DNA from: Salvator merianae
Lineage: Eukaryota > Chordata > Lepidosauria > Squamata > Teiidae
DNA: 64,000 nucleotides
NCBI GenBank assembly: GCA_003586115.2
Contig: QVOM02000001.1
Location: 10,373,300 to 10,437,299, forward strand
Direction: 5' to 3'
Of the stretch, positions 13,201-21,555 are shown piece after piece. The notes under the pieces are model-generated. The model was not told where the DNA came from. It worked only from the letters and a program-made list of their open reading frames with translations, and searched no databases. Made by a program: the position numbers and the translations under genes. Position 1 is the stretch's first letter, and each line of letters opens with the position of its first letter.

Positions 13201-16200
13201 CTTGTCCACTGTGCTATGTTGTTACTTCCTGTGGCCATATGGAGAAATGCTCACCTCATAACCCTTTCAAAGACATTTTCCGGTAGCCTCTTTGATCCCA
13301 TCCATCCACTTGGTTTGCCTCTTTATCTGTTACCCTCACCCTTCCAAGCATGGTCATTTTCTTCTAGCTCTTGGTTGTACAGGACAGAGTAAATTGACTT
13401 CATTCTGAATTAGTGTCATGAGGAGCAACCTTCATCCCTAGCTTCAAACATTTTTTTAGTCTCCAAGTAAGAATTTCTAGCTTCCAACTCAATGGTATCC
13501 TCAAGCAGATCCCTTTATTTCAACTCTCCTATTATGTGAAAGGTGATCTATCATTCACTCTTAAGAAGTATTGCGCTGGGCAGCCACTACAGGGCAGAAC
13601 AAAACTAACCTCCAACACTAGGTGACCCACCTTTCTTTGTCAAAAAGAATTAAGAGGCATTTTATAGCTGTCACACATCCCACCCATCAAAAATGTTTTA
13701 GAACTCCAATAAACTGAAAGACTGTTCACACTTTAGTGCTAGTGAGCATCTAGACACTCACTAACACAGTGCATCTGCACTGTGCAGAGGCCTTAGCATC
13801 CAGGAGTAGCTACACTGCAGGCCACAGCATGAATGTGCAGTTGCAGTCACACGCTGCATCCCTGGTGGTCATGGCAGTGGCCAGATGTTTCCGTGGTCGC
13901 TGTCATGGAAGGTAAGCAGGCATTCACACTGCGAATGCTGGAAGGATGGTTCTGGGCTATTCCAGCCCTCACAGTGTGGATGGCCGCCATACCATGATGA
14001 TTGTTCCACCTTAGAGTGGTAGAATTCTACCATTCTAAGGTGGAAAGTGCCAACAGGCCCCGAGTCATAGTCCTAGATAAAAGCTCTGTATATGCAACCA
14101 CAGAAAATGAATTCAAATACATAGCCGTGTTAGTTTGGATCAGTAAGCAAGGGGTCTGGTAGCATCTTAGAGGCTAACAGCGAGAAAGAAGTTGGTAGTA
14201 TAAGCCTCTGTAGACTCAGCTGACTTCATCAGATGCACCCTCTCTTTATCACCTAAATTGCCTCTGAGAATAAATGTATTTTGCCTCTTTGCCAAGCATA
14301 GTTTACCTACCTCTAACTCAGTGGCATCCCACTCAAACAACTGATTGGCAAAATCACTTTGCTCTTGACCAAAGTCACTACTCTCTTTTCCAGATAAGCG
14401 GAAGAAGTACCTAGAAGACAAGAAGCAGCAGTTTAGTACCCCCCACTGCATGTATAGGACTTCTATGACTGCCTTGCATGTTTCTTCACTTTTGGCATAG
14501 GCTAACTTTCAGTGAATGTCTATCCATGCCTTTTGCTACCATTGCTAAATGTCCCTACTGTATTTCCCAGTTCCAGACAGTTTGCTAGCTATGCCCTTCC
14601 TGGGCAGAGAAAGCTTGGCCACAACCTGGTAGAGTATATTTATATGGATCTGCTCCTGAAGACAATTTGAAAAGGCAGAATGCGGTGGTGAGACAGCTGT
14701 CTGGCATTTCTGGCTGGACACACATCACTGATGTGATAAAGAATAAGCCCTGGCCAACATAATCCCAACAAGCCCAAATCAAGGTGTTGGTGTTGGCATA
14801 CAAGGCAGGCCCTAAACAATTTGGGTTCCAAATACTCTTACGCAAGGCACCTTAGGCACTTAAAGGCAGGACCAGGCATTTGTCACTCCATTTCAGTACA
14901 GCCACTGAAGCATCTAACCCCAAGACGTGCATTTGAAGTTCTTTAGGAAGTGTGTTGCATTTTTGCACTGTGCAGAGACATGCACAACCTCTCCACCTCC
15001 AGATGAGCCTCCACTTTAACTTCCTGTGCTGCTAAAACACTAAACCACCACTAGTAACAAAGGGAACATGGAGGGAAGGTTTGTTACCTTGCAGGATACC
15101 CATCAGGGTTGAAGTGTGGCTGTTCCTACTTCCACAGGAACACCCACAAATGTAAGGACAAAGGATAATCTTCGTCCTTTATTGTGCCAGCACGTAGAAT
15201 TGTAGCACAGGTTACAAAGTATCAACACTGCAGCATGCAAGGGAGTTGTCTGTGTTTGTCAAGCCTGAATTCCACACTTTCACTTTCCTATTAGATTTGG
15301 TGTGTTTGTTCCTGCTTCCAAAGGAATGAACACCCATATGTGTGCAGGCAAAAAAAAAAATAAAAAAAAATCCTGGTTTGTATTGTCTTGTGCAAACAAA
15401 AGGAGAAAATGCTTAAAAGGCCAAAAGTATCAGCACTACAGAAAGTGAAACTTGGGATTCTCGGAATCCAAGGGTGTTGTATGTGTTTGCCAAGCCTCAA
15501 TTCCAGGAAGCCACACTTTCACTTTCTATTTTGAATACACGCATTCTACCCGACTGCAATGCACTCAAAGGAAAGGCTTGTATAGCAAGGCTAGGTCAGC
15601 TGGTTTCACCAAAGCCAGTGACCGTTTGATTCCTCTCCACTGCCTGACAGGACTTGTCTCTTTGAGCGGCAGGGGCACACATTTACTTGAACAATTACAG
15701 ATCATCACATACCCAGCACTATGTGGGCTTGCTTCGATGGAAAACAGAAGGGTTAGGCTAGAGCTCCCAACCATACCTAGCAGCTTGCAGACTGGCAGCT
15801 AACCTCTACAGAAGCCATTATGTTCACTGAGCCTGACTTTTATGCAGCTATGCGTAGAACTGTGGCCTGATAGTGCCCTGGCCAGCTTCTTCCATTCCAC
15901 CTGTGAACTGCCCTGCCCTGCCCTCCATCCCACTACCCCAAGCTGGCATTAGCTTTCATTGATGGAAAGAAGCATTCTTATCAGATTATTCTACCTAGCA
16001 TATCATTCCAGTTTAGCACGTCCTGAAGCAAGTTGAATTCTCTGGGTCTGTGATCACTGAAAACAGATAGAAGATTTAGCATCTACCTAAAGACGCTGAG
16101 GACAGACAAGAGATTTAGCATCTACCTGCATCCTTTTCTATTACCTCTCGTAAATGAAAAGCTGTCTGCACTAGGGAACAGAGCTATGTATATGACTCCA

Positions 16201-17739
16201 AAAGTGCATGGCTTAGCTCTCAGTGGCGGGAATGCTGTCGGTGAGTGCACCTCAAGTTAAAGAGCTAGCAAACTGGTTTCTGAATAACCACTTGGTCTTT
16301 ACACATTGCTCTCCCCTCCACGACTTTACTCAGCAAATATTTCCCCCCTCCCCTCCATCATTAAAAATATGATGCTACTGTTTTGATTAGGAAGTCACTT
16401 GTGCAGTTTAAGCTAGAGGCACACACCCATTTTTGGGAGCCTGAAACAGAAAGCAAAAGTTCTAAGCAATTGGGTGTTGCCCCAGAAACATTTTGTTGTA
16501 CAGAGTTATTAAGTTAAAAAGACAATAGAAAGTGAAGGCTGCCTGATTTTCTAGAATTATATGTTTCTCCTAACAGATAAGCAGCTCCCACAATTAATAT
16601 CACCTGTGATCATTCTCTAACATCTTTGGCATGCTGCATAACAAGAAAACACAAGTAAAGCATCAAAGAGCTAGTCTTAGATCTGAGGAACGGTCAGCAT
16701 CCCATACTTACTGGCAAATCGCATTGGTGGAGAAGAGAAAGGATTCTTTTTCTAGCTGCAGAGCTGGCAGCTGTGAGTGACTGAGGAATGGGACTACAAT
16801 AGCTGTCAAAAAGGCACACACACAAATCGTTACAGACAGACAATTAAAGACATATTTAAGCACGATCCCCCATTGAAAATAAGTCCTATCTTGATGACAA
16901 TGACAACAGTTTGCCCTATCACTGTTCAAGCAGACAAGCCCTAGCAGCAAAAAACCAATATCCCTTGGGGGAAAGGAGAGAAAGATTACAGGACTTACAA
17001 AAGAGATTTTTAAACTATAAGCCCTGTCATATTCACAATTATGCATTTTAATTACAGGCTTAACTATCCCAGTGGTAAAGTGCAAAGATGTAAAAGTCCC
17101 CAAATGCAATCTCCAACACCTCCAAAAGGTTTCTGCCTGGAAATCTAACAAGCTGCTACTGCCAATCATTGCAAACATCACAGAGTTGCCTCATCCAGAC
17201 TGCACTTACCTTCCCCAACAGCTGCTAGATTTAGCAGCTACAGGAGACAGGGGTGAAGAGAAAGGTCAGAGCCAAAGATGGAGATCCAGAGGTTGAGAAA
17301 TCCTCTTTGTGCTGCTGCTGTGGGATGAGGGTTCTGTGCCAATTTTCAATTTGATTCTAGTTTTAGGCCAAAAATTAGTACTGGAGTTTAACCCTTTATA
17401 GCAGTAGACAGATGTGTCTGGTAAATGAATCGCTGTTTATAATAAGAGCAATTCAGGTACTCTCACTTTCCTAGAAACACCTTCAATCATTTACTCTAAA
17501 ATGATATATAGTAGAAGCTGGTGGACAGAAAGACTAGGTAAGGGAAATTTCAAGGCAATAAAAAAGGAGGGGTGGGCGGCATGGGACAGAAAAGTCACAC
17601 TTTGGCGGTGCGCTACACCATCGCCTTGTCACTCACCGTCCTGCGGAACCCACTGCAGCTCCAGGACAGCGTCGGTGGCTTCCGCAGCCGCCAACACCTT
17701 CAGCCCCCCGGGGCTACCTTCGCTGAGGAACAGCTTCAT
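1142..17739 (-). CDS. MARS1: MARS1, cytosolic methionyl-tRNA synthetase (16 exons, 3' end outside window)
   Basis: Charges initiator and elongator tRNA-Met with methionine in the cytosol, as part of the multi-aminoacyl-tRNA synthetase complex in vertebrates. Sixteen minus-strand exons splice in phase into about 706 codons: a GST-like N-terminal domain (about residues 1-225), the class I Rossmann domain with HLGN (287-290, the HIGH motif), four CxxC zinc knuckles (Cys396/399, 412/415, 425/428, 442/445), the [11 protein letters not shown] block (522-532), KFSKS (600-604, the KMSKS loop), then the start of the helical anticodon-binding domain. Vertebrate MARS1 is about 900 residues, so roughly 190 C-terminal residues, including the WHEP domain, should lie beyond position 1. 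The start codon is the ATG at 17739-17737 inside a CpG-rich promoter. No frameshift or stop was seen. Identity rests on near-continuous similarity to remembered vertebrate MARS1; MARS2 lacks the GST-like domain and these knuckles. Confidence 0.97.
1634..1847 (-). CDS. MARS1: MARS1 exon 15 (KMSKS loop)
   Basis: Residues 592-663 ([20 protein letters not shown]...FYLLYVRPE...[15 protein letters not shown]). KFSKS at 600-604 is the KMSKS signature that stabilises the adenylate transition state; Phe in the second position is usual for vertebrate MARS1. Acceptor TCTGCAG, donor GTAGTC, leaving in phase 2. Confidence 0.97.
2340..2457 (-). CDS. MARS1: MARS1 exon 14
   Basis: Residues 553-591 plus one base ([20 protein letters not shown]...[10 protein letters not shown]). 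[10 protein letters not shown] is a conserved core block. Acceptor TTGTTCAG, donor GTATTC, leaving in phase 1. Confidence 0.96.
3071..3166 (-). CDS. MARS1: MARS1 exon 13
   Basis: Residues 521-552 ([20 protein letters not shown]...WWKNPEQ), the WFDA catalytic-pocket block. Thirty-two whole codons; the acceptor ends CTTTTTATAG and the donor is GTAACA. Confidence 0.97.
3888..4010 (-). repeat. LINE/SINE 3' tail, reverse orientation
   Basis: 'agcttttatttatttattacactacttatatttttataccatcc' is the reverse of a CR1/L2-type 3' end, inside MARS1 intron 12. Confidence 0.5.
4253..4564. mobile_element. hAT-type MITE with 8-bp target duplication
   Basis: The terminal inverted repeats begin TAGAGATGTACA and end TGTATATCTCTA. 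The flanks GAACTGGC (4245-4252) and CAACCGGC (4565-4572) match at 6 of 8 positions, fitting a diverged 8-bp hAT target duplication. The interior is built of degenerate GGTTCAA/TTGAACC blocks. No coding capacity. It lies in MARS1 intron 12. Confidence 0.7.
4642..4812 (-). CDS. MARS1: MARS1 exon 12
   Basis: Residues 464-520 ([12 protein letters not shown]...[18 protein letters not shown], then [16 protein letters not shown]). Fifty-seven whole codons, donor GTGAGC. The [11 protein letters not shown] block is nearly invariant in eukaryotic MetRS. Confidence 0.97.
4966..5040 (-). CDS. MARS1: MARS1 exon 11
   Basis: Twenty-five whole codons, residues 439-463 ([13 protein letters not shown]...HLFLDLPK), with the fourth CxxC pair of the zinc-binding insert. 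Acceptor TTTCTTACAG, donor GTAAGT. Confidence 0.96.
6113..6561. mobile_element. MITE family A, copy 1
   Basis: Termini GGGGTTTTTTTGCACTTT and AAAATGTGAAAAAGCCC are inverted repeats of the GGGCCTKTTTGCACTTT type shared by seven elements in this window. Lies in MARS1 intron 10 (just 3' of exon 10). The G-rich termini suggest a PIF/Harbinger-like origin; the superfamily is not proven. Confidence 0.55.
6748..6949 (-). CDS. MARS1: MARS1 exon 10 (zinc knuckles)
   Basis: Residues 371-438 ([10 protein letters not shown]...CEAC...CPFC...[14 protein letters not shown]), the connective-peptide insert with three CxxC pairs. The acceptor is ATGCCTCAG. The donor is GTACCA, GT-compliant but off consensus beyond the dinucleotide. 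It leaves in phase 0. Confidence 0.97.
8699..8902 (-). CDS. MARS1: MARS1 exon 9
   Basis: Residues 303-371 of the Rossmann core ([20 protein letters not shown]...[18 protein letters not shown]). [11 protein letters not shown] is the invariant methionine-pocket block. Acceptor TTTCCCATCTAG, donor GTAAGT. Confidence 0.97.
9127..9243 (-). CDS. MARS1: MARS1 exon 8 (HIGH signature)
   Basis: Residues 264-303 ([20 protein letters not shown], then [15 protein letters not shown]). HLGN at 287-290 is the class I HIGH signature that binds ATP. Acceptor TTCTTCCCAG, donor GTAAGT, phase 2 at both ends. Confidence 0.96.
9632..9756. repeat. Palindromic 'CTCCAGATGTTG' repeat (family D), copy 1
   Basis: 'gtcatccagatgttgctgtactaaaattccc...gggtgttgaaatgaggaacatctggaggaccac' is an imperfect hairpin of the common reptilian element with the ACTACAACTCCCATC core. 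Lies in MARS1 intron 7. Confidence 0.55.
9883..9995 (-). CDS. MARS1: MARS1 exon 7
   Basis: Residues 227-264 ([21 protein letters not shown]...KPQQPV), the acidic linker leading into the catalytic core. Acceptor TTACTAG, donor GTAAGC, leaving in phase 2. The LSEEEI motif is conserved in vertebrate MARS1. Confidence 0.94.
10844..11016 (-). CDS. MARS1: MARS1 exon 6
   Basis: Residues 169-226 ([14 protein letters not shown]...LQKQPAPS...NESK), the end of the GST-like domain and the linker. The acceptor is weak (CTGATTTTAAAG, poor pyrimidine tract), but phase 1 entry completes the Asp codon left by exon 5 and WFQT aligns with mammalian MARS1. Donor GTATTG, phase 0. Confidence 0.9.
11385..11460 (-). 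CDS. MARS1: MARS1 exon 5 (short)
   Basis: A 76-bp exon for residues 144-168 ([18 protein letters not shown]...). Acceptor TTTAATCTAG, donor GTGAGA, leaving in phase 1. The ADIVLWG-like motif is the classic buried helix of the GST fold. Found by filling the phase gap between exons 4 and 6. Confidence 0.93.
12279..12413 (-). CDS. MARS1: MARS1 exon 4
   Basis: Residues 99-143 ([17 protein letters not shown]...TPYLSG) of the GST-like C-terminal half. Forty-five whole codons, phase 0 at both ends, donor GTAAGT. The VVQGKKG motif is shared with mammalian MARS1. Confidence 0.95.
12885..13204. repeat. Inverted duplicate of an 'actaacacggct' repeat split by a hairpin MITE
   Basis: Left arm 12885-12954 and right arm 13136-13204 are inverted copies of one sequence (aagggtgtcTAGTAGCAttttagagactaacag...). 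The left side extends outward to 12853 with 'gtagccatgttagtctgg'. Between them sits a second hairpin (12971-13133). The arms belong to an abundant amniote repeat, possibly a Penelope-like 3' end; that name is tentative. Confidence 0.6.
12971..13133. mobile_element. Hairpin MITE (family A'), copy 1
   Basis: Termini AGGACCTTTCTGCACTGaattttattctgga and its inverse (tccagaataaggTCCAGTGCAGACAGGGCCC) pair over about 35 bp. The same family reappears at 58524-58703. Confidence 0.6.
13719..14060. mobile_element. MITE family A, copy 2
   Basis: Starts GACTGTTCACACTTTAGTGCTAGTGAGC and ends GGAAAGTGCCAACAGGCCC. The interior shares 'cactaacacagtgcatctgcac' with copy 1. Lies in MARS1 intron 3. Confidence 0.55.
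14108..14240 (-). repeat. Third copy of the 'actaacacggct' repeat
   Basis: 'catagccgtgttagtttggatcagtaagcaaggggtctggtagcatcttagaggctaacag...gacttcatcagatgcacc', the same family as the arms at 12885-13204, ending about 70 bp from MARS1 exon 3. Confidence 0.55.
14311..14410 (-). CDS. MARS1: MARS1 exon 3
   Basis: Residues 65-98 (YFFRLSG...FEWDATELE), the start of the helical half of the GST-like domain. Acceptor TGTCTTCTAG, donor GTAGGT, leaving in phase 0. Confidence 0.95.
15105..15533 (+). repeat. Diverged tandem duplication, two units of about 190-230 bp
   Basis: Unit 1 (about 15105-15294) and unit 2 (about 15298-15533) share, in order, 'tgttcctRcttccaMaggaa', 'aacaccca', 'gtatcaRcactRcag', 'gtgtttgYcaagcctSaattcca' and 'cacactttcactttcYtatt'. 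Unit 2 has an A-rich insertion at 15349-15371. Lies in MARS1 intron 2. Confidence 0.6.
16060..16127 (+). repeat. Short tandem duplication in MARS1 intron 2
   Basis: 'acagataGAAGATTTAGCATCTACCT' is followed by 'acagacaAGAGATTTAGCATCTACCT', two units of about 36 bp. Confidence 0.6.
16712..16802 (-). CDS. MARS1: MARS1 exon 2
   Basis: Residues 35-65 of the GST-like domain ([18 protein letters not shown]...FSTNAIC). The acceptor is TTTTTGACAG and the donor GTAAGT; it enters in phase 1 and leaves in phase 2. It matches the thioredoxin-fold strand segment of vertebrate MARS1, which ends in the conserved STxAIC motif. Confidence 0.95.
17637..17739 (-). CDS. MARS1: MARS1 exon 1 (start codon)
   Basis: Encodes residues 1-34 plus the first base of codon 35 ([12 protein letters not shown]...), the first strand of the GST-like domain. 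It ends at a GTGAGT donor (phase 1). The ATG is the first in frame in the CpG-rich leader, and no upstream ATG is seen between it and the stress element at 17776. Confidence 0.93.
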
Positions 17740-17756
17740 GTTTTACCCCTGTTCCT

Positions 17757-17765
17757 CACTTCCGC
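17757..17765 (-). promoter_or_regulatory. ETS/GABPA-type site, GCGGAAGTG
   Basis: GCGGAAGTG on the coding (minus) strand, 18-26 bp before the MARS1 ATG, matches the ETS core common at initiators of housekeeping genes. Confidence 0.5.
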
Positions 17766-17775
17766 CACACTCTTC

Positions 17776-17784
17776 TGATGCAAT
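17776..17784 (+). promoter_or_regulatory. C/EBP-ATF response element (ATF4 site), TGATGCAAT
   Basis: TGATGCAAT (minus strand ATTGCATCA) lies 37-45 bp upstream of the MARS1 ATG. It is an exact match to the composite element bound by ATF4-C/EBP heterodimers, the same core as the amino-acid response element of DDIT3. MARS1 is a known ATF4 target in mammals; function here is inferred. Confidence 0.7.
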
Positions 17785-17968
17785 GAGCCCCGGCTCGCCC
17801 GTCGACTAATAAGAGCTGCCACAGCCCCGTCCACGCCTCCCCCTGCCCACGTCTCCCTAGAAGACGCTCAGCCACGCCCACCCGCTCTTTCAATTAGGGC
17901 CCAGTCAGATTGCGCAGATGCTTGAGTGTGCGCGCATTTTGCTCTTCGTCCTACAGCTGCCTTCTTGG

Positions 17969-17987
17969 ACTACAAATCCCGGCAGGC
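17969..17987 (+). promoter_or_regulatory. ZNF143/STAF-type promoter motif
   Basis: ACTACAAATCCCGGCAGGC fits the ACTACAnnTCCCAGmATGC consensus bound by ZNF143. It lies about 230 bp upstream of the MARS1 ATG, the usual distance for a CpG-island promoter. Confidence 0.65.
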
Positions 17988-18250
17988 TTCGCGCTGGAAA
18001 CTATTTTGATTGTCATCATGGGAGAGAAAAAGTAGAGAGACGGAAATGTTGCAAGCAAGTTTTAGGGTGTGTTTTTTTTTTTTTTAATTATTAACTGAGA
18101 CTGTAATAAGTAGTAATTTACTACATCTTAGACTGGGATAAATTCCAAAACGTACAATGGTCGTTACCAGTTTATAATCAGGACTATTTTTCCTACACAT
18201 TGTGTGTGCTTTCTTTTGCCGGTTTTTTCCGCTGTTTTTGCATCCAGGAT

Positions 18251-18540
18251 TATGTTTGTAGATGTGGACAAGCTTATTTATTGAATGATCAGTTACAATT
18301 ACTGTATGTTTATGTATTTATCATTAAAAAGTTATCTTGTATTATAATGTTTGTAGATGTGGAAAGGCTTATTTATTGAATGATCAGTTACAATTACTGT
18401 ATGTTTATGTATTTATCATTAAAAGGTTATCTTGTATTATAATGTGTGTAGATGTGGAAAGGCTTATTCATTGAATGGTCAGTTACAATTACTGTATGTT
18501 TATGTATTTATCATTAAAAAGTTATCTTGTGTTATAATAT
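18251..18540 (+). repeat. Three tandem copies of a 95-bp AT-rich unit
   Basis: Each unit runs 'atgtttgtagatgtggaMaRgcttattYattgaatgRtcagttacaattactgtatgtttatgtatttatcattaaaaRgttatcttgt', with starts 95 bp apart (18254, 18349, 18444). The copies differ at only a few positions, so the array is recent. It lies about 500 bp upstream of the MARS1 ATG. Confidence 0.9.
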
Positions 18541-18929
18541 AAGCAATTCAGCTGTATTTTTATAGACTACCTTGGGAACCTTTAGACGAAGGAATTCGAA
18601 TAAGGAAGCAAATGAAACTTTAATCTTGAGCTGGGCTATTGTAAAAAGTATTTGCTTGAAAATGGTAGGTGATAAGGTATATAGGTGGCAAATCTAATAT
18701 CCTTTGGAGTATTCAATGTTCTTAAAAAGCAGTAATGATATTGTATAATAATCTTTCCCTGTACTCTATTGATATCTTAATTCAGTCTTGCTTTGCCTGT
18801 CCCCATTCCTGATTCTACAATATTGAAATAGCAACAGATCACTGGTGTTCTGTGAGTCATGACCTTTCAATTTTCCATCTTTCTTTTGCAATACACAAAA
18901 GTGACCATAAGTCAGTTTTTAAAAGTTCC

Positions 18930-20560
18930 TTTTATGTCTCACACTATACCCCCACATAAGGTAGATTACAATAATAAAAAAACAAAGTTAAAAACAGTTA
19001 AAGATTGGGAATGCAAATAATGATAGACTGCCTCTTCAATGAAGGCCAAGGTAACAAGGTGGAAGACCTTTCCCAGTCATCTAAAAATCAATAAGGATGA
19101 TGCCTGATGCAGCTCAGAAGGGAGGACAGCCTACAGCTCGAAGCCTGTAACAGGGAAAATGCTTTCCTGGCTTCCTATAACTTTAGCTTCTGAGGGCCCT
19201 ACTAAGAAGGCCTTTCTGGCAGATCTCAAAGAGAAGTAGATCTGTATAGGAAATCCAGGATGTGGTAGGCAGGGCATTTCTTCTGAGACTGGCATGATAT
19301 GGGTCAGCAGCTTTGCCACTGCATTCCACATTTGCTGCAGATTCTGAACGATCTTGAAAGCAGAACACATTGTAACAGTCCAATCTGGAAGCTGCGAGAT
19401 CATAAATCACCATAGTTAAACTGTTTGTTGAGGAACATGTAGCTGATGAAATAGCTGCAGCTGGAAGTAGGCATTTCTGGCCACTGCCACCACCTGACCT
19501 TCAAGTGACAGAGATGAGTCCAGAATTATCTGCAGATTACATTCTCATCCCTTTCTGTGGAGTGCAGACCCATCAAGAATAGAATGCCTCCCTACTGCAT
19601 AAATCTGAGAACCTGTGACACAAAGTAACTGTCTTAGGTGAAGTCAGCTTCAATTTGGTGGTCCACATCCAGCAAGAGACAAGTTCCTAGACTGTCTTTG
19701 CTGAATGAGATAGTGGGGAGAGAGAAAGAGCTGGGTTTCACCTGCACGCTCTTGATCACCACCCTGCAATGGCTCATAATGATGTTAAAAAGCATGGGCG
19801 ATAAGAGTGACAGGTTTGTTTCCAGCTCACAACTGCTCTCTGGTATTGGACACAGAGGTTCTTTTCGCAACCAAACAGTCCAAGATGGAACAGTCCTTGC
19901 AGTGTGGTGGCCATCCGCACTGCGAGTGCTAGAACATCCTGGAAACAGGGAAACATCCAGCTGCTACCATGGTGTCTGAAGATGTGACGCTCAACTGCAC
20001 AGCTGCAGCTGTGACATTCTGCATGGCGCAGTGTTTGCATCCAGAAGCAGGAGCGAATGCTGCATACCAGGAACAGTCCACAGCTAGTAGCGACTGGGAG
20101 CAACTGTAGCCCACTTCTGATTGCTAGGACCTCTGCACGGTGCGGACACACTTCACTAGTGAGCGTGCAGACCCTAGTGAAAAGTGCAAACAGACCCAGA
20201 GATAGGAGCAGAACCACTGCAAAATGCCTCAGACTTCTAACCTCTGTAGTCTATTCACTGGGATACCCGAGTAAATTTTATCAAAAGCCACTGAGAGTTC
20301 AATGAGAATCACAGAGTTGTACTCCCCATCTCTCTCCTGATGAAGGTCATCAACCAGGGCAACCAGGGCAGTTTCAGTGCCGTATTCAAGCCTGAAATTA
20401 ATCTTGATTATCTGCTCTCTTCAAGCCTGCTTGCAACTGAACTGCCACCACCTTCTCCAGCATACCCAGGAAAGGTAAGCTAGCAACTAAGGGCATGGTC
20501 AGCACCTCAATTTAATAGAATAGTGGCTGGGAACTTTACTAGCCTTTGATGGGCAAAGCT
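18930..20560 (-). mobile_element. CR1/L2-type LINE, 3' half, decayed
   Basis: On the minus strand, fragments of a reverse transcriptase can be read with frameshifts and stops: FLG-MLEKVVA, TALVALVDDLHQERD and VAFDKI near 20250-20490, SPMLFNI near 19790, and a SRLDYCN-like motif near 19380. Split by a MITE at 19856-20197. Non-functional. Confidence 0.75.
19856..20197. mobile_element. MITE family A, copy 3, nested in a LINE
   Basis: The right end CTAGTGAAAAGTGCAAACAGACCC and interior 'ttcactagtgagcgtgcagac' match family A. The left end (GGTTCTTTTCGCA) is diverged. Confidence 0.5.
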
Positions 20561-21014
20561 GATAAAGTGTTTAAAAGCAGCATATTTTCTCACACACATA
20601 CAAATACACAAACCAGAAGATTAATCTCTGCCCTTGTTTCTGGCTTTGAAGGTAGTAGGTACCTGTTACTAGTGCCTCCTAGTCATACCTTCACTAAAGA
20701 ATCTAGTTTTTTTTGTTCTTAAACTATGAGCAGGTATCATGTCTGCATAGCAGACAGAAATTTGACAGATACATCCCATTTTCTCCCAACATGTATAAAG
20801 GTGCATGAAATTCCTTAGGGGAAAACAAAACAAAGCAGAAGTTATGTTCCAACAAACATCAGTGCACGTCACCTAATTTCAAAGTAAACCTACCCCTTCT
20901 TTGGTATGTATTTTTCAAAAAGCTATTCATAAGACTTCCTGAATGCTTTCACCACTTTCTTGCAACAATTGTTTACTACATGTATAATTTGTCTTTCTTC
21001 TAAAGCACTCAGAC

Positions 21015-21100
21015 ATTTTCATTTTATGCTCACAATAACCATGTAAGACAAGTTAAACTTAGATGTTGTGATTGGTCTGTAGTCACTTAGTGAAGGTAAT
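21015..21100 (-). repeat. Partial tRNA-SINE body
   Basis: 'cattttatgctcacaataaccatgtaagacaagtt...gtagtcacttagtgaagg' matches the body of the squamate tRNA-derived SINE, also seen at 46976. The tRNA head is missing. The rest of 20560-22137 is unique or unrecognised. Confidence 0.4.
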
Positions 21101-21555
21101 ATTTTATTTTTAAAAAGAGGGTTACCATATGAAAATGATGACGTGGGTCCTGACTCCTGCTCCTTTAATAGTTGCATAGAAAAAGGGATTTTAGCAGGTG
21201 TGCTTGTCATGTAGGCAATACCTGCTGTTCAACTATAGATTATGATCAATAAGATCAACAAGAAGACAGTTTTGTTTCAGATGAACTATTTGTGATGTGG
21301 TTTACAATGATATTTAGGCTACCCCTAGCCAATCATATTTGAAAGAAGTTCAGCAGGGTTGGGCATGGTTTGTACTTACCAGATCTTGCAGATTAAGCTA
21401 AGAAGTTTAAAAAAAAAAAAGGATTTGACCCTGTGATCACCAGGAGTTAGTTAACTTTATTCAAACCTGAGTTTATTCAAGTTTTACCGCACATTTTTTC
21501 AGCATCATCTTAGTTTAATTCAGCTTTTCCCTTAAAATAACAACAAAAAGAAAGA

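Larger units (their letters stand above)
17560..18000 (-). promoter_or_regulatory. MARS1: CpG-rich MARS1 promoter
   Basis: CpG density is sharply higher than in the flanks. No TATA box is visible near the ATG. GC/CACCC boxes occur near 17823-17850 and 17872-17884. This is typical of a dispersed-start housekeeping promoter. The exact transcription start cannot be read from the sequence. Confidence 0.75.

Noticed and set aside
16708..17181. 157-codon minus-strand open frame
   Set aside because: Only its downstream part is real (MARS1 exon 2, 16712-16802); the rest is intron read-through before the acceptor.
18251..18540. CRISPR-like array
   Set aside because: The whole 95-bp unit repeats with no unique spacers, and the genome is vertebrate; it is a simple tandem repeat.
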